DNA from: Chrysoporthe austroafricana
Lineage: Eukaryota > Ascomycota > Sordariomycetes > Diaporthales > Cryphonectriaceae
DNA: 64,000 bases
Reading direction: 5' to 3'
Assembly: GCA_001051155.2 (NCBI GenBank)
Contig: JYIP02000001.1
Span: 3,534,001 to 3,598,000, forward strand
How positions within the stretch are numbered: the stretch's first letter is position 1; every line of letters begins with the position of its first letter. The notes below the pieces were generated by a model. The model saw only the letters and a list, made by a program, of their open reading frames with translations. It ran no database searches and had not been told where the DNA came from. Made by a program: the position numbers and the translations under genes. Below, in pieces: positions 10,177 to 21,354 of this stretch.

Positions 10177-11208
10177 TTAGAACAAGAAGGCAAAGACCGA
10201 CAAGGCAATAGCGGAGAGAGAAGCGAAGGCATGGTTAGCTCCGGCCGTGACGTAGGTCTCTTCAGGCGAGCTAGCGACCGTCGACGCTGGGGTGTTCTCG
10301 ACGGCGGCGGCGCTGCTCTCGACAGCAGCGGGTGTAGCCTCGACAGCAGCAGCAGCGCTTTTGACAGTCTCCGGGACAACAGTTGAGACAGGAGTGTAGC
10401 CAACCGGTGCGACGGTCTCAATTGGGGTGGGGCTGGTGGCCGTGATGGTCTGAACAGTAGAGGTGACAGCAGTTGTGAGTATCTCGGTCCAGGTCTCGAC
10501 GGGCGAGGTGTAGGTGATGATGGCCCCGTTCTCGTGGGTGGAGATGACGGTGGTGCACAACTCTGGAGGGATGGTGACGCAAGTGCTGTATGTCGAGCAC
10601 GTGGTCGATTGCTCCAGGATCGTGACCAACGCTCCGTTGGTTGGGCAGTAGGAAACGACCTTGATGAGGTTGACAATGGTAGCAGTCACATACGTGGTCG
10701 TCGTGATGCCAGGCGGAGTCGGCTTGGGGGTTGTGTGCGTGCGGTGTCTGTGCGAAGTTGTGGTCCTCAGCGTAGGAGGAAGTTTGCGCGAAGATGTTGT
10801 AGGCTTGGGACGGGGTTTACCCGAAGATGTCGTGGGCTTGGGACGGGGTTTGCCCGAAGGTGTCATCTTGGGCTTCACATAGAGTTTGCCCGAAGAGCTG
10901 GTCACCTTTCGGGTCGGCTCAGGTCTCTTACGGCGAGTGGACGATGGAACGATGGGATTGGGGACACCCGGGATAAAGTTCGGACTTTGCGAGGGGCGGT
11001 GACGTCCGCCGCCGCTTTGCATTCCGCCTCCTGGACTGCCCGCGGCCATGTCCGTCGGCGCTGGAAGAGGCTCACTTTCACCATTTGGTGGTTGGGCGCC
11101 ATCCACGATCGAAGCTGTATCAGCGGGAGGGCCCACGGCCTGTGTGGTGCTCTGTGCAACCGCCGCATGGCCAAGGGCCAGGATGGCGAAAATGTGCTCG
11201 AAGCGCAT
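10177..11208 (-). CDS. Secreted Ser/Thr/Pro-rich GPI-anchored wall protein
   Basis: A single exon encodes 343 aa. MRFEHIFAILALGHAAVAQ is a signal peptide. The middle (about 85-160) is basic and proline-rich with repeated SSGKPRPKPTT units and an HRHRTHTT stretch. The next part is Thr/Val-rich, with TTTTYVTATIV and paired cysteines near YCPTNG, TTCSTYSTC and ELCTTV. The C-terminus ends in a short Ala/Gly region followed by the hydrophobic tail FASLSAIALSVFAFLF, typical of a GPI signal. The protein should be heavily O-mannosylated and attached to the plasma membrane or wall glucan. It has no enzyme motif. The basic repeat block is unusual for this class and could bind acidic polymers, which is inference only. 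Confidence 0.85.
   Translation of the reverse strand: MRFEHIFAILALGHAAVAQSTTQAVGPPADTASIVDGAQPPNGESEPLPAPTDMAAGSPGGGMQSGGGRHRPSQSPNFIPGVPNPIVPSSTRRKRPEPTRKVTSSSGKLYVKPKMTPSGKPRPKPTTSSGKPRPKPTTSSRKLPPTLRTTTSHRHRTHTTPKPTPPGITTTTYVTATIVNLIKVVSYCPTNGALVTILEQSTTCSTYSTCVTIPPELCTTVISTHENGAIITYTSPVETWTEILTTAVTSTVQTITATSPTPIETVAPVGYTPVSTVVPETVKSAAAAVEATPAAVESSAAAVENTPASTVASSPEETYVTAGANHAFASLSAIALSVFAFLF
10802..10867. repeat. 33-bp in-frame tandem repeat inside the GPI protein gene
   Basis: Two copies of a 33-bp unit differ at about four positions, with a degenerate third copy after them. Each encodes 11 residues of the type SGKPRPKPTTS. Such coding minisatellites in wall proteins often vary in copy number between strains. 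Confidence 0.75.
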
Positions 11209-13621
11209 TTTGGCTAGAAGAGGGCGTGGAAGGCCTGCAGGTGGGAATGATTATGCGTGAGACTTTCAGCCTGGTAAGAGAGGACGGAGGAGAGGTGATC
11301 TAGTGCGGTGTAATGCAAACGTGCCAAGGGAGGAACAATCTTCATTTTATAGACGGAATTCAAGCAAGATGCCTCGCCCATAAAATGTAAACAACTTGGG
11401 CTGCAGAGTCATTGTTGTGATGCCACAAAGTCAGTCAAGCAAGTAAACACAACTGGCTATCACCGGCATGTGGCGTGTAAATGAGATCGGCGCGCGCAAA
11501 GCTGTCATTGGTAGGTTCACAATGTTTACTCGCGGCTAGTTCTATGTCTCACGATTTGGAATGCAGGATGCAGCATGCGTTGGGAATGTTCGTCGACCTT
11601 GCCACCTTGCACACCCCTGAATCGAGCTACTTTGCCTCCATCGAGAAGATATAACCAGACGTCATCCCAGAACCGTGGTCCTCATTTCCATTGTTACTCT
11701 GGCGACTCGGCATTAACCTCCCGGGGCCGACCTAAGCACCCGAGACCCGTCTTCATTCCCACCGTTTCCGATACTGCTAATTTTAACTTTCGTGGTGTTG
11801 TCTCACTATGCATAGATCTTGCATGTGTCTGGGCGGTCTTGAGCCTCCAGCGATTATGAAGAGTGCGGAAGTGATCGCTGCCATACGTGAAGCTAGACTC
11901 TTTCGTCACTGGGACTATCTGAGAGAACGGTAGCTAGTTGCAATTCCGTACAAACAGCGGCCGTCACCTGAGTGATATCCGTAAACACATGAAATGAAGA
12001 CCAGCCGGAGCCAGTTCCTGTGGAGTCCATGTTGTATTCTGGATACTCGGCCACCTACTTGGGTCTTTGCTAGGTGGGCAATCATCCGATTGAAGTGAAT
12101 ACGTAGAATACCCGAGTAAAGCAGATGCGGTTCTTCCGAAGCTCGCAGATGACACGACATGCCTGTATACCTACGAATCCTGTCCGACTTGAAAGCAAAA
12201 ATAAAAGATGCGATTATTCTGGCGCTTACGCTCCGGCACTACCTGCCCCAATCTGCGAGTCCTTGTATACAATTCAGAGCCCGTAAGCATCGCTCTGTAC
12301 GGCTTTGAAAGAGAAAGTGAACGATGATTTATCCTTGATTACAGAGAACTGTAGTGAATGATACGCCTTGGCGATATCTCTGTGTTAAGCACGTTCACTT
12401 AGCTGTGTTGACTGCCTGACGACTCTATGGCGGCTCAATTTCCCTCCAGCGATTATAGCCATCTAGAGATAGTTTCACGTATCAGGAGCGAGAGTGCGGT
12501 GGATGACTTTGCCTCCGCTAAGATCGTCACACAACACTCGATCTGATCAACTTCAGGATGCACGTCAGTGTGTGTAGCAATGCACACTTGTTTTGCCAAC
12601 ATGCTCATAAGAAGAGAGACAGATCCAAGAATACGTAGAATTGCAGAGGCGGGTGGCGATCACTTCTTTGAAAGCACCTTAGGACACTTCAAACCTGCTA
12701 GGCAATATCATTGGGATAAGTAGATTCGGGTCGTCAGATTCGTACCGGGGTTTGGGACAAGGCTTGGGGTCGATCGATGGGTATAGGGAAGAGAACTAGA
12801 ACACACAAACATGTCTTTTGAGGTCTAGATTCTGCCGCGAACCGTGAAGAGTGAGATAGACATACCCAGGTAGACCCGGGATCCATATCAAGTCCGTCAA
12901 TTGTAAGAAAGTGACAACACCTCATCCGTACTCGGCTTTCCACAATGCCCTCGCGAGCCCCACTGAGGTCACCTCCAGAGTGGATCGAACAGGACTACGT
13001 AAACCTAGCACGCTAATTGTTGCAACGGTGAGCCCTACTGTACCAGGTACAGAGCACCATACGGACAGCCGCGGCCGGTGCCATGGGCGCGTTCAAGGTG
13101 CGCTAGTAAAGCATATTCTGGCGGGCGGCAGCGTGCTATATATTCATATTGTGGTTGTCATGATTGAGCGGCATAGGATCGACGGTGTTCCTCGAGCCGC
13201 CGGCCGCCGATCTAATTCTGGGCCCTCCCCTCTTTTTTTCTCGAGTGGCTGGCGCCACAGGATTTGGTCAAATAGGACTCTGCACTTCTGCCCTGCACCA
13301 ACACCGCGGCACTGCGGCGGGCGTCGCCCGTTTCAGCTGGACGCCCGATTGGGGATAGCATCATGCAATGCGACGCTGCTGCGGCTCCTTCTCGAGTCCG
13401 GCGTCAGCAGCGCCAGGCTCTATTTGAAATTTCTCCTCACCGCACCGGGCAGAGCCTCATCGTCTCGACTCTGCCCAGTCCTCCGTTCCCCTCCTCCCGG
13501 GGACTGTCCTTAACCCATCCGCGGCGCTGTTTCCGGGATCCAGTCTTCCGCATCATGGCCGGATGACAAGTAATTGGCCACGACGAGGCTCGCACCAGTC
13601 CGACTGACCCACTGAGCGACC
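11209..13621. other. Intergenic region between the GPI protein and the second CorA-like gene
   Basis: These 2.4 kb separate divergent genes. A canonical TATA box for the minus-strand gene lies at the left end. The open frame at 12911-13513 (200 codons) crosses a GC-rich stretch but has no domain, biased composition or splice logic, so I do not call it. Towards 13400-13560 the sequence is C-rich, as expected of the leader of the gene that starts at 13622. Confidence 0.5.
11345..11351 (-). promoter_or_regulatory. TATA box of the GPI wall-protein gene
   Basis: The plus strand TTTTATA reads TATAAAA on minus, about 140 bases upstream of the ATG at 11208. Position and sequence are canonical. Confidence 0.6.
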
Positions 13622-15893
13622 ATGCCGAACGGTCTCGCGCGGCGGTTCACCGGGCTAGGCCCGGGCACTGGGGTCGCGAAATGGCTCAACGCCTACAACG
13701 AGGGCGACGTGAACCGTCCTGAGCGCCTGCAGGACTGGAAGAAAGGCGACGTCGGTTGGGCCAAACAAGCTCCGCACAAGTATTTCACACAGCCCTCTTG
13801 TAGATATCTCGAAAGGAGGCAAGCCGCTGACATGAGATCGCAGCCGCAAGTACTTGAACTATGTCAAGCAGTTGAGCGAGAGTTGGCCTAATCTCGAGCT
13901 GCTGGCTGACTTCATGATGGTCGGGACGACACCTGTGAGATGGGACCCGTCAGTGCCGGGTGGCTACGACAAGGATGTCCAGAAGAGAGGTGAGGTGAAC
14001 CAGGCCCTCTTCGTGGATTACAGGCTCACCCATTTAACTGCACAGAGAGCCAAAGAAAAGAACGGTTGGCCCGGACGAATGTCACCATACTAGACTATTC
14101 TAATAATGATGAAGCTCCTACGTACAAGAACGCCACGACAGCCTCTGAGCTCCAAGACCATATTGAGCAGCTCGAAAAGGAGAGCAGCGCAAAGGTCAAG
14201 TTCAGGTTGTTTGTGGTGGAAGACTTGTCTAGCGATGTCATCGAGACACTGGGCGGTCATTACGATGTGGATCCATCGTTCTTTAGAGAACATCTTTTTG
14301 ACTATGTCTGGCACAATATTAGTACGTTAGCCGTCCCTGCCACAAGGATTCGGTCCGCATTATCGCTCAGCGGCTTTATCCTACATGCAGACGCGCGTCA
14401 CTTGCTAACTTGAACGTCTAGAGGACTGGTGGCGCGATCCTCCGAACCTTGATATCGTCGCCAGAGGCCAGAAATGGTTCCAGATGCGCTTCTCACGAGC
14501 GAGATACTTCAAAGATGACTTCTCTTTCTCCAAGGGAGAAAAGGAAGTACGGAACTTCAACGTCTACCGCCAACTCCAGGCCGACTTCAATTCTAGCCGG
14601 CTCTGGGATACGCACGAGGATAATGACGGAAAAAAAGAATCCAGGATCGGACATCTTCGGAGCCGGGCGACGTTCTGGATAAGGAATCCGGGCGGGAAGT
14701 CAAGCATGGCTGCGAGGCACCAAGATGCCAGCAAAACCCAGCAGAATGAATCTAAAGCCGACCAGCCCACGATTGGCATCCTCCTCCTCGACCCAACCAT
14801 CAAAGAAGGCCATCCCCTCTGGCGACAATACCGCAACTGGAACAGCGTGCCCTCCATGTCCGATATGCCCCCTCTTGAGGAGTTGCAACCGCCAGAGGCT
14901 GCGGAAAGCTCTCTCTTTGACGCCTTCGTCTACTGGGCTTCGCGCCCGGGAGCATTCGACTTCGGCCCTCCTCCGGACCAGACCAGCACCGGTGCCCCCG
15001 CTGCGCCCCAACGCGGGTGCTCGCCGGTCTGCCTCCCCGCCCAGGCACTCCTGCACGTCATCTGCAACGAGTGGCTCACCCTCATCGACTACATCAAGAC
15101 GCGCCTGAACCAGATTGACTGGGAGATCGCCTTCCCGGACAGCTTCCTGACCAAGGACGAGCAGATCGAGAAGGCCCTCAGCAAGCTACACCTATGGCGG
15201 CGGGCGGTCCCCATATACCGCGCGATGCTGGCTGACACGTTCCTGCGCGTGTTCCGAGAGGCGAAGCACCCGGACCGCATGGACCCGGGGCCCCGCGACG
15301 AGGTGAACCTCCACGCCGACGGGAGCCTGACCGCGCCGGCGGGGCTGGGCGACGCCGGCGGGGGCAGCGGGGACGACGGGGGCGGGGGCGACCGGCGCGC
15401 GTCGCTCGCCGTGTCGCTGCACGGCACGGGCACCGCGGGTGGTGGCGGGGGGCGCGGCGGGGGCCGGCCCGTGGGCGCGCTCGACGAGCTGCTGGACTGC
15501 GACTGCGTCAAGGCGTACCGGCACGACTACACACTCGTGCTGAACTACATGGAGGAGTACCAGGCGCGGATCGACCGGCTGACGGGGGTGGTGACGGCGG
15601 TGATCAGCATCCAGGACTCGCGGCGCGGGTACAAGGACAACAAGAACCTGCAGTGGCTCACCTGGCTGGCCACGTTCTTCATCCCGCTGAGCTTCGTCGC
15701 GACCATGCTGTCGATGACGACGGGTCCGCTCGACCAGCTGCACGACGCCGCGGTCATGTGGGCCCAGGTGTCGATCCCGAGCGGGCTGCTGATCATGAGC
15801 ACCGTGATGCTGATGAGCATCGCCAAGTGCAGGCGGGCCATCCGGAGGTTCTTCATGGGCCTCCCGTGGATCCGCAAGCAGAAGAGTACCTGA
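13622..15893 (+). CDS. CorA-like Mg2+ transporter family membrane protein lacking GMN
   Basis: Exon ends at 13989 and 14321 and starts at 14046, 14422 are well supported (introns 13990-14045 and 14322-14421). The first intron is uncertain: 13780-13843 or 13800-13836 both restore the frame, giving 683 or 692 aa. Recognisable parts are the N-terminal VKQLSESWPNLELLADFM...TTPVRWDP region, a cytosolic domain with DWWRDPPN, and a Gly/Asp-rich low-complexity insert near nucleotides 15350-15475. A helical stem then leads to two membrane helices (LTWLATFFIPLSFVATML and VSIPSGLLIMSTVMLMSIA). The arrangement matches fungal CorA-like proteins (PF01544 relatives). Where CorA has GMN after the first helix, this protein has SMT. 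Transport of Mg2+ is therefore doubtful, and such proteins may have other membrane roles. The second CorA-like protein of the window ends 7.4 kb upstream. Confidence 0.85.
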
Positions 15894-16488
15894 TGAGCGA
15901 AGGGGCCGCGTGTGTGGGCTCCTGTGGGCAGACTCACGACGACATGACTTCATGACATTCAACGGCAGTGCATCGCAGCGTCATGGTTTTCAGTTATATT
16001 TGGGATGGTATGGGCTACGGCAGATTGCATTATCGTCCTTACTGATCACAATCCTGGTGGTGCTGTCGGAGGCTCAGAAAGGGGCGACCGACCCCAGCTG
16101 ACTGGGGTCTATATACTGATACAAAGGTCGGTCTCGCGTAGTTGCGACACTATTCCTTCAGCACGCTGGAGAAGAGCTCATCATAGCTTGGTTCAGTCAT
16201 GGGACTACGGCAGAATTAGATAATATAGCGTTGCTTTGTATGCATCACATCAGGGCAGAAGAAGAAAGCTGAAGATTTCAAAAGAAGCAAGGGTATCAAT
16301 TCCACCGGTTACCGAGTCACGCCTTTCCTGTGGTCCCTATGCCAGTCCACTAAACGCCGTCAAGTCAAAGAAAATGACATCCGGCCTGCGAATGCTGCCC
16401 TACGAAAGTATGTACGGTGAGAATCGAATCAGATTGAGTTTGTGTGTGAACCACCTCCGTCCACACTAAGGGGCGTCCCGTCCCCGAC
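15894..16488. other. Convergent intergenic gap
   Basis: The gap of 0.6 kb lies between the stops of the CorA-like gene (plus) and the AA11 LPMO gene (minus). No gene, repeat or structured element is seen. Confidence 0.55.
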
Positions 16489-17994
16489 CTAGACGCCCCA
16501 GACCTTGGTCCCGGCGCCGCGGCGGGCCTTGCGGAGCAGGTTGATGCGGGCGTCGCGCGCCCAGAGCGTCTCGCTCTCGCCCTGCTTGCAGGTGGTGCCG
16601 GCCGGCAGGGCCTGCATCGCGGTCCAGGCGCCCGAGGCGCACTGCTGGTACTCGCTGCCGACGCAGTTGAACATGCCCTCGTCGGTGCAGGTGCCGGACT
16701 TGGTGGAGGCGCCGCTGCCGCTCGAGCTGGTGGAGTTGGACGAGCCGGAGCCGGAGCCGGTAGTGGTCGCGGCTGCTGCGGATGACGAGGACGAGGACGA
16801 GGACGAGACCGTGCTCGTGGTCGTGGTCGCCGCCACGGTCGTCGTCTTCTTTGCCGAAGAACTGGAGGTCGTCGTTGTCTTCGCTGCCGATGAGCTGGAG
16901 GAAGTGGTCGCCTCTGCTGAGCTCGAGGCCGAGGCTGAGGTCGAGCTCTCGGAGGCAGAGCTCGTCGTCTTGGACTGAGCGCCGGGGGTGACCGGGGAGA
17001 CGTACACGCTGAGCGTGTCCGAGGAGCTGGCGGCGGCGGTGGCCGTCGCGGGAGATCCAGTCGTAGTCGTGGCGGTCGCGGTGGCGAAGCCGCCGCCGGA
17101 GACAGCGTTGGTCGTGGAGGAGGCGGCGGTGCCCGCGCCGGTGGCTGAGCCACCCGCGGCCGCAGCGGTAGTGGTAGCGGCCGAGGCCGCAGAGCCGCCG
17201 GCAGTCGGGGTGGGCAGGGCGGCGTTGTTCTGGGTCTGGCTCAGGGGAACGCAGCCGGTACCAGTGGCGCTGGCGAAGCTCGCGCTGCCGACGGTCAGGA
17301 GCTTCTCAACGCTGGGGCCCGGGTCAGGGTAGACGGGGTCGACGCCGGGGCCGACCTTGCACGAGTTGACGGAGTCGAGGTTGGCGACGAAGAGCTCCGG
17401 GTAGTCGGAGGCGGCGGCGGCGGCACGGCGGCGGCTCTGGGGGTCGGCCCTCTTCTTGCTGCCGGCGGCGGCAGTGACGGTGATGGGTGCGCAGTTCATG
17501 TAGAACTCGGGCTGGCCGGCCTCCTTGGAGATCCAGGTCCACGCGAAGCTGTACTGGCCCGGGTCGAGGTCGGCGGGGACGGTCCAGTTGTAGGTGGCGG
17601 CGGTGGTGCCGTCGGTGGTGGGGCAGCCGCTCTCGATGGAGAGGATGACGCGCCAGCTGGTCTGGGCGTCGGGCTGCATGTCGCTGGTGACGGCCAGCTG
17701 GCACGAGCCGCCGCCGTGGACGGCGGAGCCGTTGAAGGAGAGGGTCTGGGTGGAGCCGGCGGCGTAGGTGTTGTCGATGCCGGCCGTCGAGTACCACGAC
17801 GCCGGGTCGCTGGTGACCTTGCACGGGTAGTTGGACCCGGAGCTGTCGAGCGGCGAGTTGTCGATCTTGGGGCTGGCGTACGCGCCGTAGGGCACCGGGT
17901 TGGCCATGATCATGTGGCCCTGCACGCCGGTGCTGAGCAGCAGCGGCGAGAAGAGCACGAGAAACATGGCGGGTATGTTGTCGATGAAGTACAT
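16489..17994 (-). CDS. AA11 lytic polysaccharide monooxygenase with X278-like C-terminal module
   Basis: A single exon encodes 501 aa. Signal peptide cleavage after GVQG leaves His27 as the N-terminal residue of the mature enzyme (HMIMANPVPYG). His27 and His93 (AVHGGGSCQ) form the copper-binding histidine brace, and Tyr165 (PEFYMNC) is the likely axial tyrosine. These features and the spacing fit AA11, the chitin-cleaving LPMO family. A Ser/Thr/Ala-rich linker runs from about residue 255 to 425. A small cysteine-rich module follows (CTDEGMFNCVGSEYQQC...TTC), resembling X278, which binds chitin. About 30 basic residues then follow the last cysteine. KKR (180-182) and RRR (188-190) sit in a loop of the catalytic domain. 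The enzyme is secreted and may act on fungal wall or insect chitin. An alternative start at Met10 would shorten only the signal peptide. Confidence 0.9.
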   Translation of the reverse strand: MYFIDNIPAMFLVLFSPLLLSTGVQGHMIMANPVPYGAYASPKIDNSPLDSSGSNYPCKVTSDPASWYSTAGIDNTYAAGSTQTLSFNGSAVHGGGSCQLAVTSDMQPDAQTSWRVILSIESGCPTTDGTTAATYNWTVPADLDPGQYSFAWTWISKEAGQPEFYMNCAPITVTAAAGSKKRADPQSRRRAAAAASDYPELFVANLDSVNSCKVGPGVDPVYPDPGPSVEKLLTVGSASFASATGTGCVPLSQTQNNAALPTPTAGGSAASAATTTAAAAGGSATGAGTAASSTTNAVSGGGFATATATTTTGSPATATAAASSSDTLSVYVSPVTPGAQSKTTSSASESSTSASASSSAEATTSSSSSAAKTTTTSSSSAKKTTTVAATTTTSTVSSSSSSSSSAAAATTTGSGSGSSNSTSSSGSGASTKSGTCTDEGMFNCVGSEYQQCASGAWTAMQALPAGTTCKQGESETLWARDARINLLRKARRGAGTKVWGV

Positions 17995-18237
17995 CTCGAC
18001 AGGGGTTGTATGTGTTGTGGGTTTGAGAGAGAGAGACTCGTAGATAGAGAAGAAAGAAAAAGAAAGAAAGGAAGATGGAAGTGCCCGACTCCCGATGTGT
18101 TCGAGGAGAGAACTCGGCCTTGGGGGGCTTCGTGTCCTGATTCCTTTGTCTGCTGAAGAGAGAATGAGAGAGATATGAAAAAGCAGGACAACACAGGGCC
18201 GCAGATGCAGGGGGGATCGAAGGTGGGCTGCACAGGA

Positions 18238-18244
18238 TTAAATA
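18238..18244 (-). promoter_or_regulatory. Candidate TATA element of the AA11 LPMO gene
   Basis: The minus strand reads TATTTAA, 244-250 bases upstream of the ATG at 17994, followed downstream by a long CT-rich leader. Such a leader is common in fungal genes with long 5' UTRs. Confidence 0.35.
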
Positions 18245-18758
18245 TGGGTAGGCCCAGCTCGACAGACAGAGGCCATTGAGGTGGTTGTTATCTGGCAGCG
18301 GTGAATAGGACAAAGCAGGCGAGATCGCGTCCAACCTGGGCAGCCGTGGCGTCACCGACGGGAACAATGCGTTGTGATCTGGGTGTCACGATCCCTTCAA
18401 CTCGCGAGTAAGCTGGGCACGCCTTGCTGCCCACTGAGCCCGCTGAGCCCACCCTGGGGCGTTGTTTGCAGTGCGGCCTGTCGGTGTAAGTTGATTGGCC
18501 CACGCAAGCCCGTCGCTGGCAGCAGGGATGCGCGAAAAGTGGGCCAGGGACTGCGTGCTGGCAAACCCGCACCCGCACCGCCTAGCACGCACAGCAGCGT
18601 CCAGCCGAACGCACACGTCGATTGGCCTCCTGTGCTCTGGTTCCTGTTTCAACTAGGCTCGACCCCTGGGGCAGCAGCCCTCGAAACACCTGCGCCCGGG
18701 GGGGCCACTCCTCAGTACTTATTGGCACGTCCAGCCCCAGCCCGTGCCGGCCCTCCGC

Positions 18759-18798
18759 CTGCCCACGTCTGCCCAGCTCTGCCCAGCTCTGCCCAGCC
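18759..18798. repeat. Four-copy decamer tandem repeat
   Basis: The unit CTGCCCAGCT occurs twice exactly, preceded by CTGCCCACGT and followed by CTGCCCAGCC. The tract lies in non-coding DNA. Confidence 0.7.
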
Positions 18799-21354
18799 AG
18801 GTTGGGCCCCAGAGGTGCTGCGCGTTGGGTTCGCGTCGAGACCCTGCCATAGGTCAGGTGCCTGCGAGAGTCTGGCGGCGCAAGGTTCAGTCACGGTCAC
18901 CGGAGCCCATCGACGTCACTACGTCCGTACTCGCTTCCGAGGTTGTTTGGTAGCCCTGGCTGGGTCGGCTGATACACCCCTGGAAAGCAAACTCGTGGAA
19001 AGGAGAGGAAGATCGAAGAATCGTTCTCGCTTGTTCATCGCAAGCAGACGCTTCTGTGAGACATCGCTATTTCCTCGCACCGCGGGCCGGACGGGTGTCA
19101 AACAAGCCGCTTGCAGAGAGATTTTGATGCGACTTCGGATTACTAGGGAGGACATCCACAGCACCACCACCTTCCCAAGGTCTGCTCTCAAAGTCTAGTG
19201 TCTCAGCCTACATACTGGGGTCCGTCCCAGCTGCAGAGCAATAATTTACAACTTGGCTACATCTTCTCAACTCAGGTGGTGATTGTGGAAGTTTCTCGAT
19301 ACTGGAATACTCTTCTTCCCGTCCTCCCACGCTTTAACCCTGTGGCTTGTCACTGATGTCAGCCACCTACCTAGGTACCCTGCTAAACGAAGTCAGACTC
19401 TTAATACAATCACGTCTTACGAGATGCGCTTCTCTATGTTGTCTAATTTGGAAGAACATTGCAATCAGCCATCATCTCAATTTTATGGTCTTAGGCCTGG
19501 GCCAGGTGAGGTAGAGCGGCTGGTCACGTCTTGTCGCGTTACCTTCCCCACTATGTTTGGTTAGCGGTTACCCAAGTAATTAATTGGAACTCTTGGTATT
19601 ACGATTGAACGAATTACACATGGTAATTTCTCCGAATACTATCACTTAATTAAGGACTTTGCACCTATTGAACGCCACATCGTGGGCCTCAGGCTGTCTT
19701 AGCCCAGTGTCATTGATGATCTAATTAATTTGAAGACCCAGTTGAATCCCAGTGTGCTCAAGACGAGAAGCGCCGCCAATTACAGGGAAGAAGATAATTA
19801 GCTCGAAGGGGGTGTCACTTCAAAACACTCGGGGTAGCAAGGACCTGCAACAACAATACAAAGTGTTGTGTAACTTTGTCCAATGATTATTCATAATAGT
19901 CATTGTGAGTATGCCTACTTTGTGTGTGAAATTTAACAATCCTCACTGTTTTTCTTTTGATCTCTCTTTCTTCTTCGGGCATTGTTTCGACCATGCAACA
20001 ATTCTTCCTTCCTACTCTTTCCTTTCAGCCACAGCCCCCGATGCCACAGTGCTCGCGTTTGCTGCAACGCTTGCGCGCCATATGCCTTCACAGCCGACTA
20101 TTCACCTACTTGATTTCGTGTGTCTTCTTAAGGATCAGAGCGGTACTGCGTGCTGAGTTCCAAGTGCATCAGCATAGGTCTCATTCACGAGTCACTAGGC
20201 ACGAAACGCTTCCTTCCCGCTAGGCAGTCTTTGCACCAAGGAGTTCCGTGGTGAACTCAAACCCCACTTCCCGATGCCAATTCGAGTCACGAAAAAGGAG
20301 GCGCGAGGACGCCGGCGTCCGAGTTCCCGGGCAGCTGGGTGACGACTCGAGCTAGGCTCATTTCGGGATGACACGTGGGACGAACAAGAGCGAAGAGTTT
20401 GACTAACGGTATCATACGTATGAAACCATGCACGCCACGCTGGCTCGGCGCATCTGACTGCCAGCCATGCATGTCAGGCTCGCACGTGGCTCTCTGCCGT
20501 GTCTGCCTCCTAGATGGAAAAGATGTCCCGCAGTCCGAGCAGCAGCACCTCGCTCGTATTTTATGTCATATTTTACAGCCCGGCTTCGCCTGGCCGCGGC
20601 TGTTCGGCAACAGGCGCACAGGCGACTGGGCGGCTCGGCAGCCGGGATCCGCTTCTCCCACTCCATGCTGGCCCCTTTGCATCACATCTCGCGCCGGAGG
20701 TGGGCCCAAAAATAGACATTGCCCTCATGCGCCGAGCCTGTCACCTGCACCGGGTCGAACCGCCCTGCGTCCTGGCAAGGTCCATCCTGCGTTGGAGTGT
20801 GGCTAGACGTGATGTCCGGCACGCCTCCCTTATGGCGCTGCCGCCTGAACAGCCTCGCGATGCCGAGTTCCCTCGACGGGCGCGGTGGCGCTGCAGGATT
20901 TTGCGCCTCGGTCTTTTTTCCGCCTCGTGGTGGCCAATGCGCTGACGTCGCTGCCGCGCGTTCATCTGAACGGGAGCCCGGAGCACTGCCATTCTCCTAC
21001 AGTCCAGGTCTTACTCAGCCGGCCTCAAACGCAGGCAGACCCTGCCAAAGACCTGCCCCTTGCTCGCCATTGACGTTCGGGGCGCAGCGTTGCTGTGGGC
21101 CTGGTTTGAGGTACATATTTATGACATGGCGCCCACTAAACAAGCGCAGCATGCGTCTCACGACACTCCCTTGAATTGTTGAATGCCCGTTCTCACCGCG
21201 GCCGGGTCACCTTAGAAAGCGCCCATTTGTACACCGAGACGCCCTGTTATTTTGATTTTCAAAGTTATTACTTCTTCTGCCTCCTGTATATTTTAGTTCA
21301 AGGGTTGTACCTTCGAGAAACTCGTGGGTAATTCACCTGTCGGCGTCCCCGATC

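Larger units (their letters stand above)
17995..21354. other. 3.4 kb gap between the AA11 LPMO and aspartic protease genes
   Basis: This divergent gap is among the longest in the window. The left end is the LPMO leader: 18010-18090 is purine-rich on plus, so CT-rich on the transcribed strand. A decamer repeat lies at 18759-18798. The part from 19560 to 19900 is AT-rich with several TTAATTAA-like stretches. Open frames at 18374-19198 and 20375-21174 look like chance frames in GC-rich DNA. No gene or transposon remnant was identified. Confidence 0.5.

Noticed and set aside
12911..13513. 200-codon open frame upstream of the second CorA-like gene
   Set aside because: Arginine-rich, no domain, frame kept open by GC-rich DNA; it ends 108 bases before the real gene and overlaps its expected leader.
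19560..19900. AT-rich stretch considered as a repeat-induced point mutation (RIP) relic
   Set aside because: Too short and without a recognisable transposon frame or strong TA bias; ordinary AT-rich spacer is enough.
20741..20770. GGTCGAACC-like word suggesting a tRNA on minus
   Set aside because: The flanking five-base stems do not pair, and no D or anticodon arm could be placed.
20375..21174. Several overlapping frames of 140-150 codons
   Set aside because: All three frames are open for similar lengths, the sign of composition rather than coding; no recognisable motifs.
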